This document shows positions 1-8,801 of a DNA stretch of 64,000 nucleotides, piece by piece (the first letter of the stretch is position 1; each line of letters begins with the position of its first letter). Source of the DNA: CAYWQB01 sp964460785 (GTDB taxonomy: Bacteria; Chlamydiota; Chlamydiia; Chlamydiales; CAYWQB01). Under the pieces are notes generated by a model. It worked only from the letters and a program-made list of their open reading frames with translations, had not been told where the DNA came from and did not search any database. The DNA is taken from positions 1-64,000 of the forward strand of contig CAYWQB010000001.1 in the NCBI GenBank assembly GCA_964460785.1, given 5' to 3'. Both the position numbers and the translations under genes were made by a program.

Positions 1-319
1 GTAGGTTGGTAAACTCTTGAACAACCTGGAGACCTTTTAAAGCAAAGAGAGCTTTGGGAGTAATCTCTAGATGGGTAATTGTAGACTTGTGTCTTTCTAG
101 CTGCTGAAGCCAGCGAGGTTGGCTTTTTTCAGAACACTCCCTGAAGTCTATATTGGTGATAGGAAGTTGTGTATATTCTCGTCCTAAGGTTCTCAAATCA
201 GCTTGAGTAGATCTACTTGAAAAAAGGTGAATGTGACTCACTGGCCCATAATGCAGCCTCCTAGACAGAGCTTGGCTAGGGCTTATAGAAGAAGAGTGGC
301 AAGAGGGGAAAGTATTCAC
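1..319 (-). CDS. F-box-like/LRR protein, N-terminal part, runs off the window edge
   Basis: The minus strand is open from a GTG at 319 to the window edge, with an in-frame TAG just upstream of that GTG. The translation aligns with the N-terminus of the F-box/LRR protein encoded at 5456-7057: both have a PITxIDFR segment, then a WLQxLExHKSTITHLE segment that begins the leucine-rich part. The F-box-like helices before it are more degenerate than in the paralogue, and there is no ATG at the equivalent place. It could be a functional gene with a GTG start or a decaying copy. In eukaryotes F-box/LRR proteins are substrate receptors of SCF ubiquitin ligases; that role here is inferred from the family only. 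The C-terminal repeats lie outside the window. Confidence 0.6.
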   Translation of the reverse strand, partial: MNTFPSCHSSSISPSQALSRRLHYGPVSHIHLFSSRSTQADLRTLGREYTQLPITNIDFRECSEKSQPRWLQQLERHKSTITHLEITPKALFALKGLQVVQEFTNL

Positions 320-403
320 TTTAATCTAAGTATTTAATTGTAATCAAAATATTGTATGTTGATAGATCTTTTAATTAAAGTTTTTATGTTTTTGTTATAA
401 AAA

Positions 404-432
404 TTGATACTCTTTTTCCTTTCTGCTAGAAT
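404..432 (+). promoter_or_regulatory. sigma70-type promoter candidate for the 465 gene
   Basis: TTGATA (404-409) and TAGAAT (427-432) are separated by exactly 17 bp and lie about 30 bp upstream of the start codon of the gene at 465. A strong ribosome-binding site (GAGGAGGGG) follows. Confidence 0.45.
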
Positions 433-464
433 GACTATAGGTATATAGTCCATGAGGAGGGGTT

Positions 465-1559
465 ATGTCTGTAGATCGAGCAGGTGGAGGAGGCGACTGG
501 ACTCCTGTTAGAGAAGGGGCTGCAGAATCAGTGGGAGAATCTAGTGGGTCTCCAGTTACCCCCTTGTCTGTTTCCAGTATCTCTTTTGCAAGCCCAAGGT
601 CTATAGGAGAAATGCCTAGTTTGCGTGGACGTGTGGCTGTTTTGGAGCCAGATGCTTTAATAGATAGCAGCCAAAAGTTTCAGCAAGCTGCATTCGATCT
701 AGCTATTGTGGTGCGCTTAGCAGGATTAGAGAAGCACCTTCAAACAATGGACCCTCCAGTAAGCCTAGCCAATAAAGACTTAGAGTCCTTAAGCCGAGAG
801 GTCGAAGCATTAAAATCTTCCGAGCCTCCAGCTCTTCAAGGAAAAAAAGCCCTTTTAGCGGACTGTTATATAGCCTGGAAGGAGGGGGACCAAAGCCTCT
901 CCTTTCCGAAGTTTTTCATTCAAAGTCTATCAGAAAGAATGGAGCCCATTGGCAGAGAGCTTCAGGAAGTAGAAGACGCTTTATCAGCACTTTCAGACTC
1001 AGAAGGGGATGCTGCAAAAGGTCTTAAAGAAAGAAAGGATATTTTAGAGGGACAAGCCAACGACTTGCGAGGGGCTATTCCAGGAGCGGATGATTATTAC
1101 CCAACAATGTTTTACCTTCTAGGGCAGTATACAGATGAAGAAAGCTTTCCAGAGCTTTTCAAGGAGCGCCCTCCAGAAAAAGTCGATGAAGTGTGTGGGG
1201 ATGATTTTCAGCTCTCAGGTATTTATTATAGTTTTCGTGAATCTTCTCGAGGAGGGGAGGAGCAAGACTCTGTGAATCGTCTTGTAGAAGAAGGATTAGT
1301 TCTTGGATCTGGTGTTAATATAGAAGAAGCAAGAGAGCATACAACTGCACTGCTAGGACACTTAGAAAAGTCGTTCGAAGACCTTGAAGCATCCAAAGCA
1401 GCAGAGCGAGCTCCAGCTCCTCAATCTGGGGATCGAACAGGAGGGCGATCGCTTTCTGTAGTCGCTTCATCACTTTCAAGGCTTGCCCGAGGGATTTCTT
1501 TAGGACTGCAGCACATGCCTACACCGCCTTTCTTTCCAAGGATTGATCATCGGTTTTAG
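465..1559 (+). CDS. Hypothetical helical protein, effector-like
   Basis: This 364-residue protein has no family that I recognise. Residues 1-60 are Ser/Gly/Pro-rich and look disordered, as in many type III secretion substrates. Residues 70-220 are predicted largely helical, with heptad-like stretches around 95-125 and 165-210, and a more mixed region follows. The start is well supported by a GAGGAGGGG ribosome-binding site 2-3 bases upstream of the ATG. The next gene, on the same strand 158 bp downstream, encodes a much longer coiled-coil protein, so the two may act in the same process. No signal peptide, membrane segment or catalytic motif is visible. Function unknown. Confidence 0.7.
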   Translation: MSVDRAGGGGDWTPVREGAAESVGESSGSPVTPLSVSSISFASPRSIGEMPSLRGRVAVLEPDALIDSSQKFQQAAFDLAIVVRLAGLEKHLQTMDPPVSLANKDLESLSREVEALKSSEPPALQGKKALLADCYIAWKEGDQSLSFPKFFIQSLSERMEPIGRELQEVEDALSALSDSEGDAAKGLKERKDILEGQANDLRGAIPGADDYYPTMFYLLGQYTDEESFPELFKERPPEKVDEVCGDDFQLSGIYYSFRESSRGGEEQDSVNRLVEEGLVLGSGVNIEEAREHTTALLGHLEKSFEDLEASKAAERAPAPQSGDRTGGRSLSVVASSLSRLARGISLGLQHMPTPPFFPRIDHRF

Positions 1560-1586
1560 ATATATCGAGTCCTCTTTGCCTTAAAA

Positions 1587-1598
1587 TATTATCAGACT
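1587..1598 (+). repeat. Dispersed motif TATTATCAGACG, copy 1 (variant)
   Basis: Reads TATTATCAGACT, 11 of 12 matches to the dispersed motif, 120 bp upstream of the gene at 1718. Confidence 0.6.
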
Positions 1599-1717
1599 AA
1601 TAGAGGGGAGTAGAGCTAGTAGATTTAGCTTTACGTAACGTTTCTCCTTTGGTTTTTATTATTTGGGCTGTGTTAAAATAAAACCTTAGGGGTGTACTTT
1701 AGTTTTAGGGGTGCTGC

Positions 1718-4700
1718 ATGAGTTGGCGTATTTTCGGTGGGGGTAACTATAATACAAGGCATTATGATGCTTTGCAGAAGTTAGCTGGAGAGCACCTCTC
1801 TCTTCGCTTTGCAGGCAAGCGGGTAGAGGTTGATATTCGCAAGCAGGGGTGGTTCGAGTCCCGCTCTAGCTGGCTCACAGGTGTAAATAAGTCTATTCGT
1901 GATGCTGTTGATAGAGAGTCCTCTGATCGAAGAGTGATTTCTGGTGATGATGTTGTAGGACTGTTACATCATAGAGCTAGCCTTTTAGGTAGTGAAGAAA
2001 TCCTAACACGAGGAGCTTTAGAACAAAACATCGGAGAAAGCCTAGATCGTAAGTCTGAAAAACGGAAAGCTACCATAGCTACATGTGAGAAGAGTCTAAG
2101 CCAAATAGAAGAAGCTATGGGAGAGAAAGACAACCCTAGCTCTATTTTAGGAAGAATGGAGGTTCTCCATAGAGAGTCAGAGCTTCTAAAAGTGCTAGCT
2201 TCTAGTGTCAGAAGCCCAGAGGATATTAAGGATTTAAGACAGAGCCTTGTAGAGCATAGAGCTGAGATGAGTCAATTGCTGGATGACTTTCAATCTCAGT
2301 TAGGTGAATTTTTATCCAAAAAAACACAGACTGCCGAAAGGTTTTTTCCAGAAAGGCTATCGGACCTTGAAGCTCAAATGCAGCTGGGTTTTGGTAAGTT
2401 AGTCTGCTATAACTTAAATGAATTAGAGGGGGCTGCAGCACTTGTAGAATCCAAGCCTCCAACAGCTTCTCTAGCTCTTACTTACTCAAGGCACTTTGAT
2501 CATCTCTCATCAAGACTCAATACCTTTCTCGTGAATGTGAATGTTGAAGCTTATGTTAGGAAGCTTGATCGTGTGTCAGAGGGTCTCACGACTTTTACTG
2601 GGGGAATTGCCAACTCTGTAATGTCTATGGCAATACGAAATGAGAAAGCAAAATTACGAGTGATGTCTGGTGTAGTCAAGCAACTTGAAGACTCCTCTCG
2701 AACAGCGCATTGCTCAGATTTTCTCACTGTTATGCGTCATGTAACAGAACCCTCTTGTGAGGAATCAGCTTACACAAAGTCAAAGCTATCTAAGCATCTT
2801 GATACTAAATTAGATGTAGAAATTCGAGATCTTAAGGACCGAAGAGCCATCCTACAGGAGCATTTGCTTCAATTTGCTCAACAAGCTGTAGAAGAAATAA
2901 CAGATGTTTCCTCTTTAATGGAGCGCCATGCAGCACTAACTTCAGGAACCTCTCGAGATCAGGAAGCAATTCAACAGCTAAGAGAAGACCTTCAGGTTGA
3001 GGTTACCTTTCTTAAGGGGTATGAAGAGGGGCTTTCCTCGCTTTGTAAAGAGAGAGAAGGGGGGATGAAAAAAAGGCTGAGCTCTTTAGAGGCTGAAGTC
3101 TCTCACCTGCGAGCTGCTAAGCAGCGAGCAGAAGAGGGGGTGAAGCTAGCTGAAAAGGGCTCTGATCAGCATGCAGCTCAAATAAAAGTGATTAAAGCTA
3201 TTAAAGTAGAGCTAGGGATAAAGGAAGGTAAGGTTTCTTCTCTACAAAAACAGCTTCATCGTTTTAATGAAGTTATGCGCTCTTCTATAGAAGATTTAGA
3301 AAAAATAAAAGGTGCCATCTCTGAACTAAAAGGAGCTTTAGATCATCAAAGCTACGAAGCTGCATTTGTAGAGAAGCATTATCAAGTTCTTGATGCAGAG
3401 CATAAGCTTGAGGTTTCTAAGTGCGGAGAGATGTCTTGGGTATCAGGTACTGTGCTACATGCAACTCTTAGAGAAGACTCACCAAGAGAACATTTTTATG
3501 AGAATCTAAGCCAGCGTTATACGGCATCTCTTGAGATAATGAGTACAAACTTAAGTGCAAAAGAACAAGAGTTACAAGAAGAGCTTCAGGCTTTAAAGGT
3601 AAGTCATAGAGGTGCGGTAAGAGAAGAAGCCTCTTTAAGGCAAGGAGGGGGAATTAGAGGTAAAGTAGCTCGTATAGCAAGGCCCCTAACAAGCTTTATA
3701 CAGGAAAGAAGAGGGACCCCTGAAATTGCAGCTAAAAAAGCAGAGCTTTCTGCAATGCGAAAATTCCATCAAAGGCTGTTAGACCTTTTGAGATCAGACA
3801 GAAGAAAAGAGGGGATGAAACTTCTAGAGCAGGAAGAAAATGCTTGGATTAGTGACTCTTTGCCTGAAGATATGCGTAAAGATATGCAAGCTTATATTTC
3901 CTTGCATGATCCTTTAGAAAGAGATCCTAGAGAAAGTATGTTAGGGTCTTTCTTAGAAGCGAAAAGTCGGCTGGAAAGGGCGAAGGAAGAAGAGGTAGAT
4001 TTTAGAGAAAAAGTAGACCTTTCTCCAGATTTTGAAAGGGTTATTACAGAAAGAGAAGAGCCTGTCTCAATAGAAGACCTTGAGGTGGAGATGGAGCGCT
4101 TAGGCTCTTATAGGCTGACACTTTCTGATGTAGAGGGAAGAGGAAGAGCTCGATCTGCTTCTATAGCAGAGGGAGAGGCTTTTTCAGAAGAGGCAGCTCG
4201 TATATTAGCAAGACCTACAAAAGAGGGAATCCAGGGCCTTCTGGACGCTCATAGAGGAAGAGAAAGGCATCTTCTTGTCCAAGCAATGCGTTATGACCTT
4301 TTTAGTGCAGAGGATATACGAGACCTTGAGAGCCTTTACCTTTCTTTCCTTGGAGAAGGAGAGCTAGATAAGGCGATCTCTTTGCTCATACGCATTAGAG
4401 AACTAAGAGATACAAGTTCTGCATCCGCATTTATACAGTCTCTCAAAAGCGAGCCAGAGTTAGCTATTTTATCAGAGGAAGAAAAGCTAGAGTTACGGCA
4501 AGTCGAAGAGAAAAAAGCTAGAAGAGAAAGGGTCCGGTCAACTCTAAGAACCTTTTCAAGAGAGGTGAGGCGCAAAAGAGTGGAAAGGGAAGCCTCTTCT
4601 CCAGGCCTTCGCATAGAGGCTATGGTTCCTCTTCTCTCAGGATCTATTGAGGAAAGAGAAAAAAGAGAACTGATTGAGTCTATTGCTATTGTAGACTCTG

Positions 4701-4831
4701 CTGCAGCAAGGAAAGGTATTTTAGACTCTTTGGAAAAGGTCGCTCAGGAAGCTAAAGATAGCGGAAACCCTACCACAATTATAGAACTTTCTCGAGTAAG
4801 CATGCCACTTATTGTGAATGCTCTTTTCTAG
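1718..4831 (+). CDS. Large coiled-coil protein with a shared N-terminal module
   Basis: This 1037-residue, charged, mostly helical protein has long coiled-coil stretches, roughly residues 100-200, 360-560 and 600-700, and an Arg/Glu-rich C-terminal half. Residues about 17-65 form a compact module (a Y-x-L-Q-K-L-x-G start, then GWFESRSSW) that recurs at the N-termini of the proteins at 32603-33295 and 54336-56012. The rest of the three proteins has diverged. No signal peptide, membrane segment or enzymatic motif is seen. The shared head followed by a variable coiled-coil body fits a secreted or structural protein family, but no function can be assigned. Confidence 0.75.
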   Translation: MSWRIFGGGNYNTRHYDALQKLAGEHLSLRFAGKRVEVDIRKQGWFESRSSWLTGVNKSIRDAVDRESSDRRVISGDDVVGLLHHRASLLGSEEILTRGALEQNIGESLDRKSEKRKATIATCEKSLSQIEEAMGEKDNPSSILGRMEVLHRESELLKVLASSVRSPEDIKDLRQSLVEHRAEMSQLLDDFQSQLGEFLSKKTQTAERFFPERLSDLEAQMQLGFGKLVCYNLNELEGAAALVESKPPTASLALTYSRHFDHLSSRLNTFLVNVNVEAYVRKLDRVSEGLTTFTGGIANSVMSMAIRNEKAKLRVMSGVVKQLEDSSRTAHCSDFLTVMRHVTEPSCEESAYTKSKLSKHLDTKLDVEIRDLKDRRAILQEHLLQFAQQAVEEITDVSSLMERHAALTSGTSRDQEAIQQLREDLQVEVTFLKGYEEGLSSLCKEREGGMKKRLSSLEAEVSHLRAAKQRAEEGVKLAEKGSDQHAAQIKVIKAIKVELGIKEGKVSSLQKQLHRFNEVMRSSIEDLEKIKGAISELKGALDHQSYEAAFVEKHYQVLDAEHKLEVSKCGEMSWVSGTVLHATLREDSPREHFYENLSQRYTASLEIMSTNLSAKEQELQEELQALKVSHRGAVREEASLRQGGGIRGKVARIARPLTSFIQERRGTPEIAAKKAELSAMRKFHQRLLDLLRSDRRKEGMKLLEQEENAWISDSLPEDMRKDMQAYISLHDPLERDPRESMLGSFLEAKSRLERAKEEEVDFREKVDLSPDFERVITEREEPVSIEDLEVEMERLGSYRLTLSDVEGRGRARSASIAEGEAFSEEAARILARPTKEGIQGLLDAHRGRERHLLVQAMRYDLFSAEDIRDLESLYLSFLGEGELDKAISLLIRIRELRDTSSASAFIQSLKSEPELAILSEEEKLELRQVEEKKARRERVRSTLRTFSREVRRKRVEREASSPGLRIEAMVPLLSGSIEEREKRELIESIAIVDSAAARKGILDSLEKVAQEAKDSGNPTTIIELSRVSMPLIVNALF

Positions 4832-4846
4832 AGAGACTGGAAAAAG

Positions 4847-5254
4847 TTAGGAAGAGGTCGTGCTCATCGCTTTGTTTGCGAGGCGTGTGACTCCAATTGT
4901 AACAAGAGCTACAAGAATAGCTCCGCCAGTAACTACAGCGCCAGTAGCAATACCACCAATAATGGCTTCGATAGGTGTTGCGGAAGTGCTGCCATAAATA
5001 GAAATCTGACTTGCAAGAGCAACGATTGCACCCAAAGCTGCTCCAAGGTGTGAGCCTACTATGGTAGCGACCCGTAAAGCCTGCTTTTCTACAGGAGAAA
5101 AAGAGCTCTTCTTTTGAGCTTCTTCTGATGGAGGAAGATGGGTTACTTCTAGCCCTCTATGAGAGATTCTCTTTGCACTTTGATGGGAAGTACCTACTTC
5201 AGAAGTAGGAGTTATCATAGGTGGCTGTCTTTTGGTATGAGGAGTCAAAGGCAT
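4847..5254 (-). CDS. Small predicted inner-membrane or inclusion-membrane-type protein
   Basis: This 135-residue protein has a polar N-terminal half with Ser and Pro, then a bilobed hydrophobic region. The two hydrophobic stretches, about residues 63-86 and 93-122, are rich in Ala, Gly, Ile and Val and separated by a short polar turn. A paired hydrophobic hairpin is the hallmark of chlamydial inclusion-membrane (Inc) proteins, which insert into the vacuole membrane after type III secretion. The sequence alone cannot distinguish this from an ordinary two-span membrane protein. It is convergent with the coiled-coil gene at 1718-4831, only 15 bp away. Confidence 0.6.
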   Translation of the reverse strand: MPLTPHTKRQPPMITPTSEVGTSHQSAKRISHRGLEVTHLPPSEEAQKKSSFSPVEKQALRVATIVGSHLGAALGAIVALASQISIYGSTSATPIEAIIGGIATGAVVTGGAILVALVTIGVTRLANKAMSTTSS

Positions 5255-5379
5255 AATTAAATATATTTATGTTTTTTCTTTACGATTTTATTGTTAGTTG
5301 GTAATTACTTCAATTTGTTTTTAGAATAATCTTCTAATATAAATACCTGTTTATTGTTAGGCAGGTCTTATGGAACTGT

Positions 5380-5427
5380 ATCAGTAGTAACCCAATAGCA
5401 GGAGCTTAGGTCTAAGTATGTGAAGTT
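5380..5427 (-). pseudogene. Orphan leucine-rich-repeat unit beyond the stop of the F-box/LRR gene
   Basis: On the minus strand this stretch reads N-F-T-Y-L-D-L-S-S-C-Y-W-V-T-T-D, which matches the repeat consensus of the adjacent F-box/LRR gene (N-L-S-L-L-N-L-S-F-C-N-W-V-T-D). It lies outside the present open reading frame, so the ancestral LRR array once extended further and was broken near the minisatellite at 5468-5563. Confidence 0.55.
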
Positions 5428-5455
5428 TTCACCTTATCAAGTAATTTTATCATAG

Positions 5456-7057
5456 TCATATCCTAAGCCTGAGAGGTCTAGGATTATGAAGCCTAAGAGG
5501 TCTAGGATTATGAAGCCTAAGAGGTCTAGGATTATGAAGCCTAAGAGGTCTAGGATTATGAAGCCTATCAAGCCTAAGCCTAATATGCATAGGCCTAATT
5601 AAGTGTGTGAGGTTTTTGCAGTTTTCTGTGATGGCTTCTAGGCCTTCATCAGTGATATTTCTACTATCAGTGATATTTCTACTGCTGAGGTCTAAGCGTG
5701 TGAGGCTTTTGCAGTTTTGGGCGATGGCTATTAGGGTTTTATCGGTAACCCAATTACAGAAACTTAGGTTTAGTAAGGAAAGGTTTTTGCAATTTTGGGC
5801 GATGGCTGTTAGGCCTTTATCAGTAATACCAAAATAGCTTCTAAAATCTAAAAAAGTAAACCTAGTCAAGGTTAAAGCAAGAGCTTTTGCACCTTCTCTC
5901 ATGATTTTGTTGCAGGACCTGATATTTATAGTGGTGAAGCTGGTCCAGATCGTATTGATTTTTTTTAAGCATCTATGGATGGCATTTTTTAGGTCTTCAT
6001 CGGTAGCCAAATTGCATGCACTGAGATGTAAGAGAAAGAGGCTTTTGCAATTTTGGGCAATGGCTTTTAGGGATCTATCGGTGATTTTGCCACAACTGGA
6101 TAGGTCTAAGTCTGTAAGGTTTTTGCAGTTTTGGGCGATGGCTCTTAGGCCTTCATCAGTAATTTTATTACAGTTAGATAAGCTTAAGCGCTTGAGGCTT
6201 TTGCAATTTTGGGCGATGGCTGTTAGGCCTTCATCAGTAATTTTATTACAGTTAGATAGGCTTAAGCGCTTGAGGCTTTTGCAATTTTGGGCGATGGCTA
6301 TTAGGGCTTTATTAGTGGTTTTGCCACAGCTATCCAGGTCTAAGCGTGTGAGGTTTTTGCAGTTTTGAGCAATGGCTGTTAGGAGCTCATCAGTAACTTG
6401 CATGCGGGGATGCAAGTTTATCCTGGTAACATCTTTGCAGTGGCTACCAATAGCTTTCAGCATTTCATGAGCATTTCTAAGGGAGTAAAACCAGATAGAT
6501 TGGATGCCTTTACAGCTTCTAGATAGAAATTGAAAACCATCATCTATAGCCTGCTGAGAGTGGTTTATTTCTCTGACATCTACAGAGCGAACTGAGAGAT
6601 TAGAAAATCCTTTATTAGAGATTTCTCTTAAGAAAGAAACTGTGCGCGGAGATTTAGACTCAAAGTGAATACTTGCTGTTCTTTGAACTCTACCTAGAAG
6701 CTGTGTGATTTTTTCCGCTTTACACCACTTGTGAAAGACAACGGTACGAAGTGTAGTCAGATTGAGAGCTTCATTAGCTAGCAAGGCTGTTAGTGCTTCA
6801 GGAGTGAGCTCTAGGTGGGTAATTGTAGATTTGTGCTCTTCTAATTTCTGGAGCCAGAGGGGAAGATCTTTTTTTTTGCACTTCCTGAAATCTATAGAGG
6901 TAATAGGAAACGGTGTATGTTCTCGGTGAGAGGATCTTAGAGCTACTTGGTCACGATCACTCAAAAAAGAGTGGATATAACTCATCACATCTGTGGGGAG
7001 GCTTCTAGGTTGTAGAGGGGGAAGCGCTAGTGGTAAAGGTTGAATAGATGGGGACAT
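5456..7057 (-). CDS. F-box/LRR protein, SCF-receptor-like
   Basis: A 533-residue protein. Residues about 18-48 (LPTDVMSYIHSFLSDRDQVAL) match the F-box pattern of a Leu-Pro start and two amphipathic helices. From about 190 on there are about ten 26-residue cysteine-containing LRRs of the AMN1/FBXL type: A-I-A-Q-N-C-K-x-L-x-x-L-x-L-S-x-C-x-x-I-T-D-E-G-L. In eukaryotes such proteins bind Skp1 through the F-box and substrates through the LRRs within an SCF ubiquitin ligase; known bacterial examples are secreted effectors. The last 35 residues are not LRR but an 8-residue repeat (RPLRLHNP) produced by a DNA minisatellite, so the C-terminus looks frame-disrupted. Paralogues are at 1-319 and 8802-10025. 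There is no signal peptide, so type III secretion is the likely route if it is exported. Confidence 0.8.
   Translation of the reverse strand: MSPSIQPLPLALPPLQPRSLPTDVMSYIHSFLSDRDQVALRSSHREHTPFPITSIDFRKCKKKDLPLWLQKLEEHKSTITHLELTPEALTALLANEALNLTTLRTVVFHKWCKAEKITQLLGRVQRTASIHFESKSPRTVSFLREISNKGFSNLSVRSVDVREINHSQQAIDDGFQFLSRSCKGIQSIWFYSLRNAHEMLKAIGSHCKDVTRINLHPRMQVTDELLTAIAQNCKNLTRLDLDSCGKTTNKALIAIAQNCKSLKRLSLSNCNKITDEGLTAIAQNCKSLKRLSLSNCNKITDEGLRAIAQNCKNLTDLDLSSCGKITDRSLKAIAQNCKSLFLLHLSACNLATDEDLKNAIHRCLKKINTIWTSFTTINIRSCNKIMREGAKALALTLTRFTFLDFRSYFGITDKGLTAIAQNCKNLSLLNLSFCNWVTDKTLIAIAQNCKSLTRLDLSSRNITDSRNITDEGLEAITENCKNLTHLIRPMHIRLRLDRLHNPRPLRLHNPRPLRLHNPRPLRLHNPRPLRLRI
5468..5563. repeat. 24-bp minisatellite, four units
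   Basis: Four head-to-tail 24-bp units (CCTAAGAGGTCTAGGATTAT plus GAAG; the first unit differs by one base). They encode the 8-residue repeat at the C-terminus of the F-box/LRR protein in a frame different from the LRR consensus. Partial further units are seen on both sides. Confidence 0.9.
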
Positions 7058-7229
7058 TATATTTAAATATTTTATTTTTTGGTTTTACCATTATGCATGA
7101 ATCGAGGTTATTTGTTAAGAAAATGTAAATATATTTGTAATATTTGTTTTATGCTAGAGTGAGCATAGGTAGTATATTCCATCTTTATGGAGCACTAGGC
7201 TTTTCCGGTTAGGTCTTTGCCCACATAGG

Positions 7230-7449
7230 TACAAGGTTTAGTGCGTGGCTGTGGCGAAGAGTTTTGATAACTTGTATTTCTTCTGTATCCTGAGAGAGCC
7301 CATGAAAGAAGGTATTCTTTAGGGATTACTTGACCAAAACAGTGGAGAGTAAATCACTGCATGCTCCGTGCTGTTGTTAGGCATCCAGGAGGGGGAGCCT
7401 GGGATAAGGCCTCTTTTTGATCAGGAGTAAGGTTTTGTATATACCAGGG
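7230..7449 (-). pseudogene. Decayed family C gene with an in-frame TGA
   Basis: This 570-bp gap between genes is not empty. Read on the minus strand from 7449, one frame gives L-T-P-D-Q-K-E-A-L, then P-P-P-G-C-L-T-T-A-R-S-M-Q, a TGA at 7356-7354, then F-T-L-H-C-F-G-Q-V-I-P-K-E-Y-L-L-S-W. This is the conserved core of the proteins at 7628-8599 and 50684-51763 (FPPGSLTTIRHFQ ... FGKILPKEQVI ... W). No long open frame surrounds it. It is probably a remnant of a tandem duplicate of the neighbouring gene. Confidence 0.65.
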
Positions 7450-7627
7450 TACATTTGCTGTTTAAGTCAGAGAGCGTGATTACAGGGCTGCTTTCCTGGA
7501 AATATGAAAGCATTGCATGCTAATCAGTGAAAGTACCCTATGCTGGTAGGTTTGGATCTCAAATAAAATTATAGTTTGCAGGGTGTGTGTAAAGCTCTTT
7601 GACTTGTTGGTGAAAGTAGATAAGAAG

Positions 7628-8599
7628 TTATATGGCCCTATTTAGTCTGGCAAAGCTGCTCAAGAATTTTTCATCTTCAGCATCTGTGGCTTTTCTTACT
7701 TCCTGAACATGCAGCCGAATCATATCGCGCTCTTGTTTTCTAATCAGGTCCATAAGAGTCTGTTCAACATTAACATTGCCATTTTCTACCAGAGGGATCT
7801 TATGACTCTTTAGAAGCCTTTTTAGATAAGAATACGAAACTCTTTTAAAGAAGATTACCTGCAAAATAGCGTGAGCAGCGTTAAGGTCTATAGATTGCTG
7901 ACTTGCTAGGGTTTTTAAGTATTCTAACTCTTTCTTAGTAAGCTTTGCACTTTCTACAGCCTGATGCATGCGGCGCAGAATTTTACAGGCTTTGATTATG
8001 GGGTTATTTTGAACTCTACCTTGATTGTATGTTCTGGCTATAGAGACTAGCTGCTCTAGAGGAGTCTCTTCTTTACTTGTTAGAATGCAGACCTTATGTT
8101 TTGCAGACCATAGACTGATTTCCTCTTCAGGAATCACTTTTGCAAGGCGGAATAGGCAGAATGCTTGAACATGTCTGATTGTAGACAAAGATCCTGGAGG
8201 GAATCTTTCAGAGAGAATGGCACGTTCATTAGGCGTTTCATTTGAGCTTGTAATTATACGGCTTTCTTGGTCTGCGTCTACGTCTAAATCCTCTCGCTTG
8301 ATGAATGGGTGAGATATCGAAAACTCTTCCCTTAGCTTCAGTATGACAGCATCTTGCGTTGACATGATGTTTTGCTCAAGAGTCTTTCCTGCAGCAACCA
8401 GCGTAATTTGCCAATGCCTTGGCATCGTTAGGCCTACTAAGCTCCTTTCTTGGGTTAAGTGGGGAAGTAAAGGATCTCCGGGAGAGGCTGGGAATTCACT
8501 ATCTCGAATGGATGGGGGGATTGTTGCTGTAGTTTCGCTATAGAGAAGGGGATTTAGATCTTTAAGAGGGATTACTCTAGTTGCTTTTTGTATTTGCAT
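7628..8599 (-). CDS. Family C effector-like protein with HTH-like core
   Basis: A 323-residue protein of unknown function. Residues about 125-180 carry the family core: L-S-E-R-F-P-P-G-S-L-S-T-I-R-H-V-Q, then F-R-L-A-K-V-I-P-E-E-E-I, a Trp and a short strand. The core is shared with the proteins at 10019-11227 and 50684-51763, with the pseudogene just downstream, and more loosely with families A and B. The spacing of two helices, a turn and a third helix ending in a hydrophobic residue resembles a helix-turn-helix unit; this is a reading of the pattern, not a database hit. The N-terminal 60 residues are polar and Pro-rich. It lies between two F-box/LRR genes, which suggests a common effector role. 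Confidence 0.6.
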   Translation of the reverse strand: MQIQKATRVIPLKDLNPLLYSETTATIPPSIRDSEFPASPGDPLLPHLTQERSLVGLTMPRHWQITLVAAGKTLEQNIMSTQDAVILKLREEFSISHPFIKREDLDVDADQESRIITSSNETPNERAILSERFPPGSLSTIRHVQAFCLFRLAKVIPEEEISLWSAKHKVCILTSKEETPLEQLVSIARTYNQGRVQNNPIIKACKILRRMHQAVESAKLTKKELEYLKTLASQQSIDLNAAHAILQVIFFKRVSYSYLKRLLKSHKIPLVENGNVNVEQTLMDLIRKQERDMIRLHVQEVRKATDAEDEKFLSSFARLNRAI

Positions 8600-8801
8600 G
8601 AGCCTTAATTTTTTAAGTCAAAAACCAAAATATTTTATGCTATATCTCTATTTATTTGGAGGGAAATAATCAGTCAATCTCATTACTGCTTATTGATTAA
8701 AGTTTTTTCTTTGTTTTGCAGTTTCCTGCGTATGCCAGAGGTGCCATTTTTCCCAAAAATTTATTACGATTAGGTAGAGGCTATAGCTTTTCTTGCACAG
8801 C

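Noticed and set aside
1840..1875. A tRNA T-loop-like stretch (GGTTCGAGTCCCGC).
   Set aside because: It lies inside the coiled-coil gene at 1718 and encodes GWFESRSSW, which is conserved in the paralogous N-terminal modules. No acceptor or anticodon arm can be folded around it.
5607..6368. Open frames on the plus strand opposite the F-box/LRR gene.
   Set aside because: They repeat the RLLQFWAM pattern only because they read the LRR repeats backwards. The minus-strand frame has the meaningful LRR consensus.
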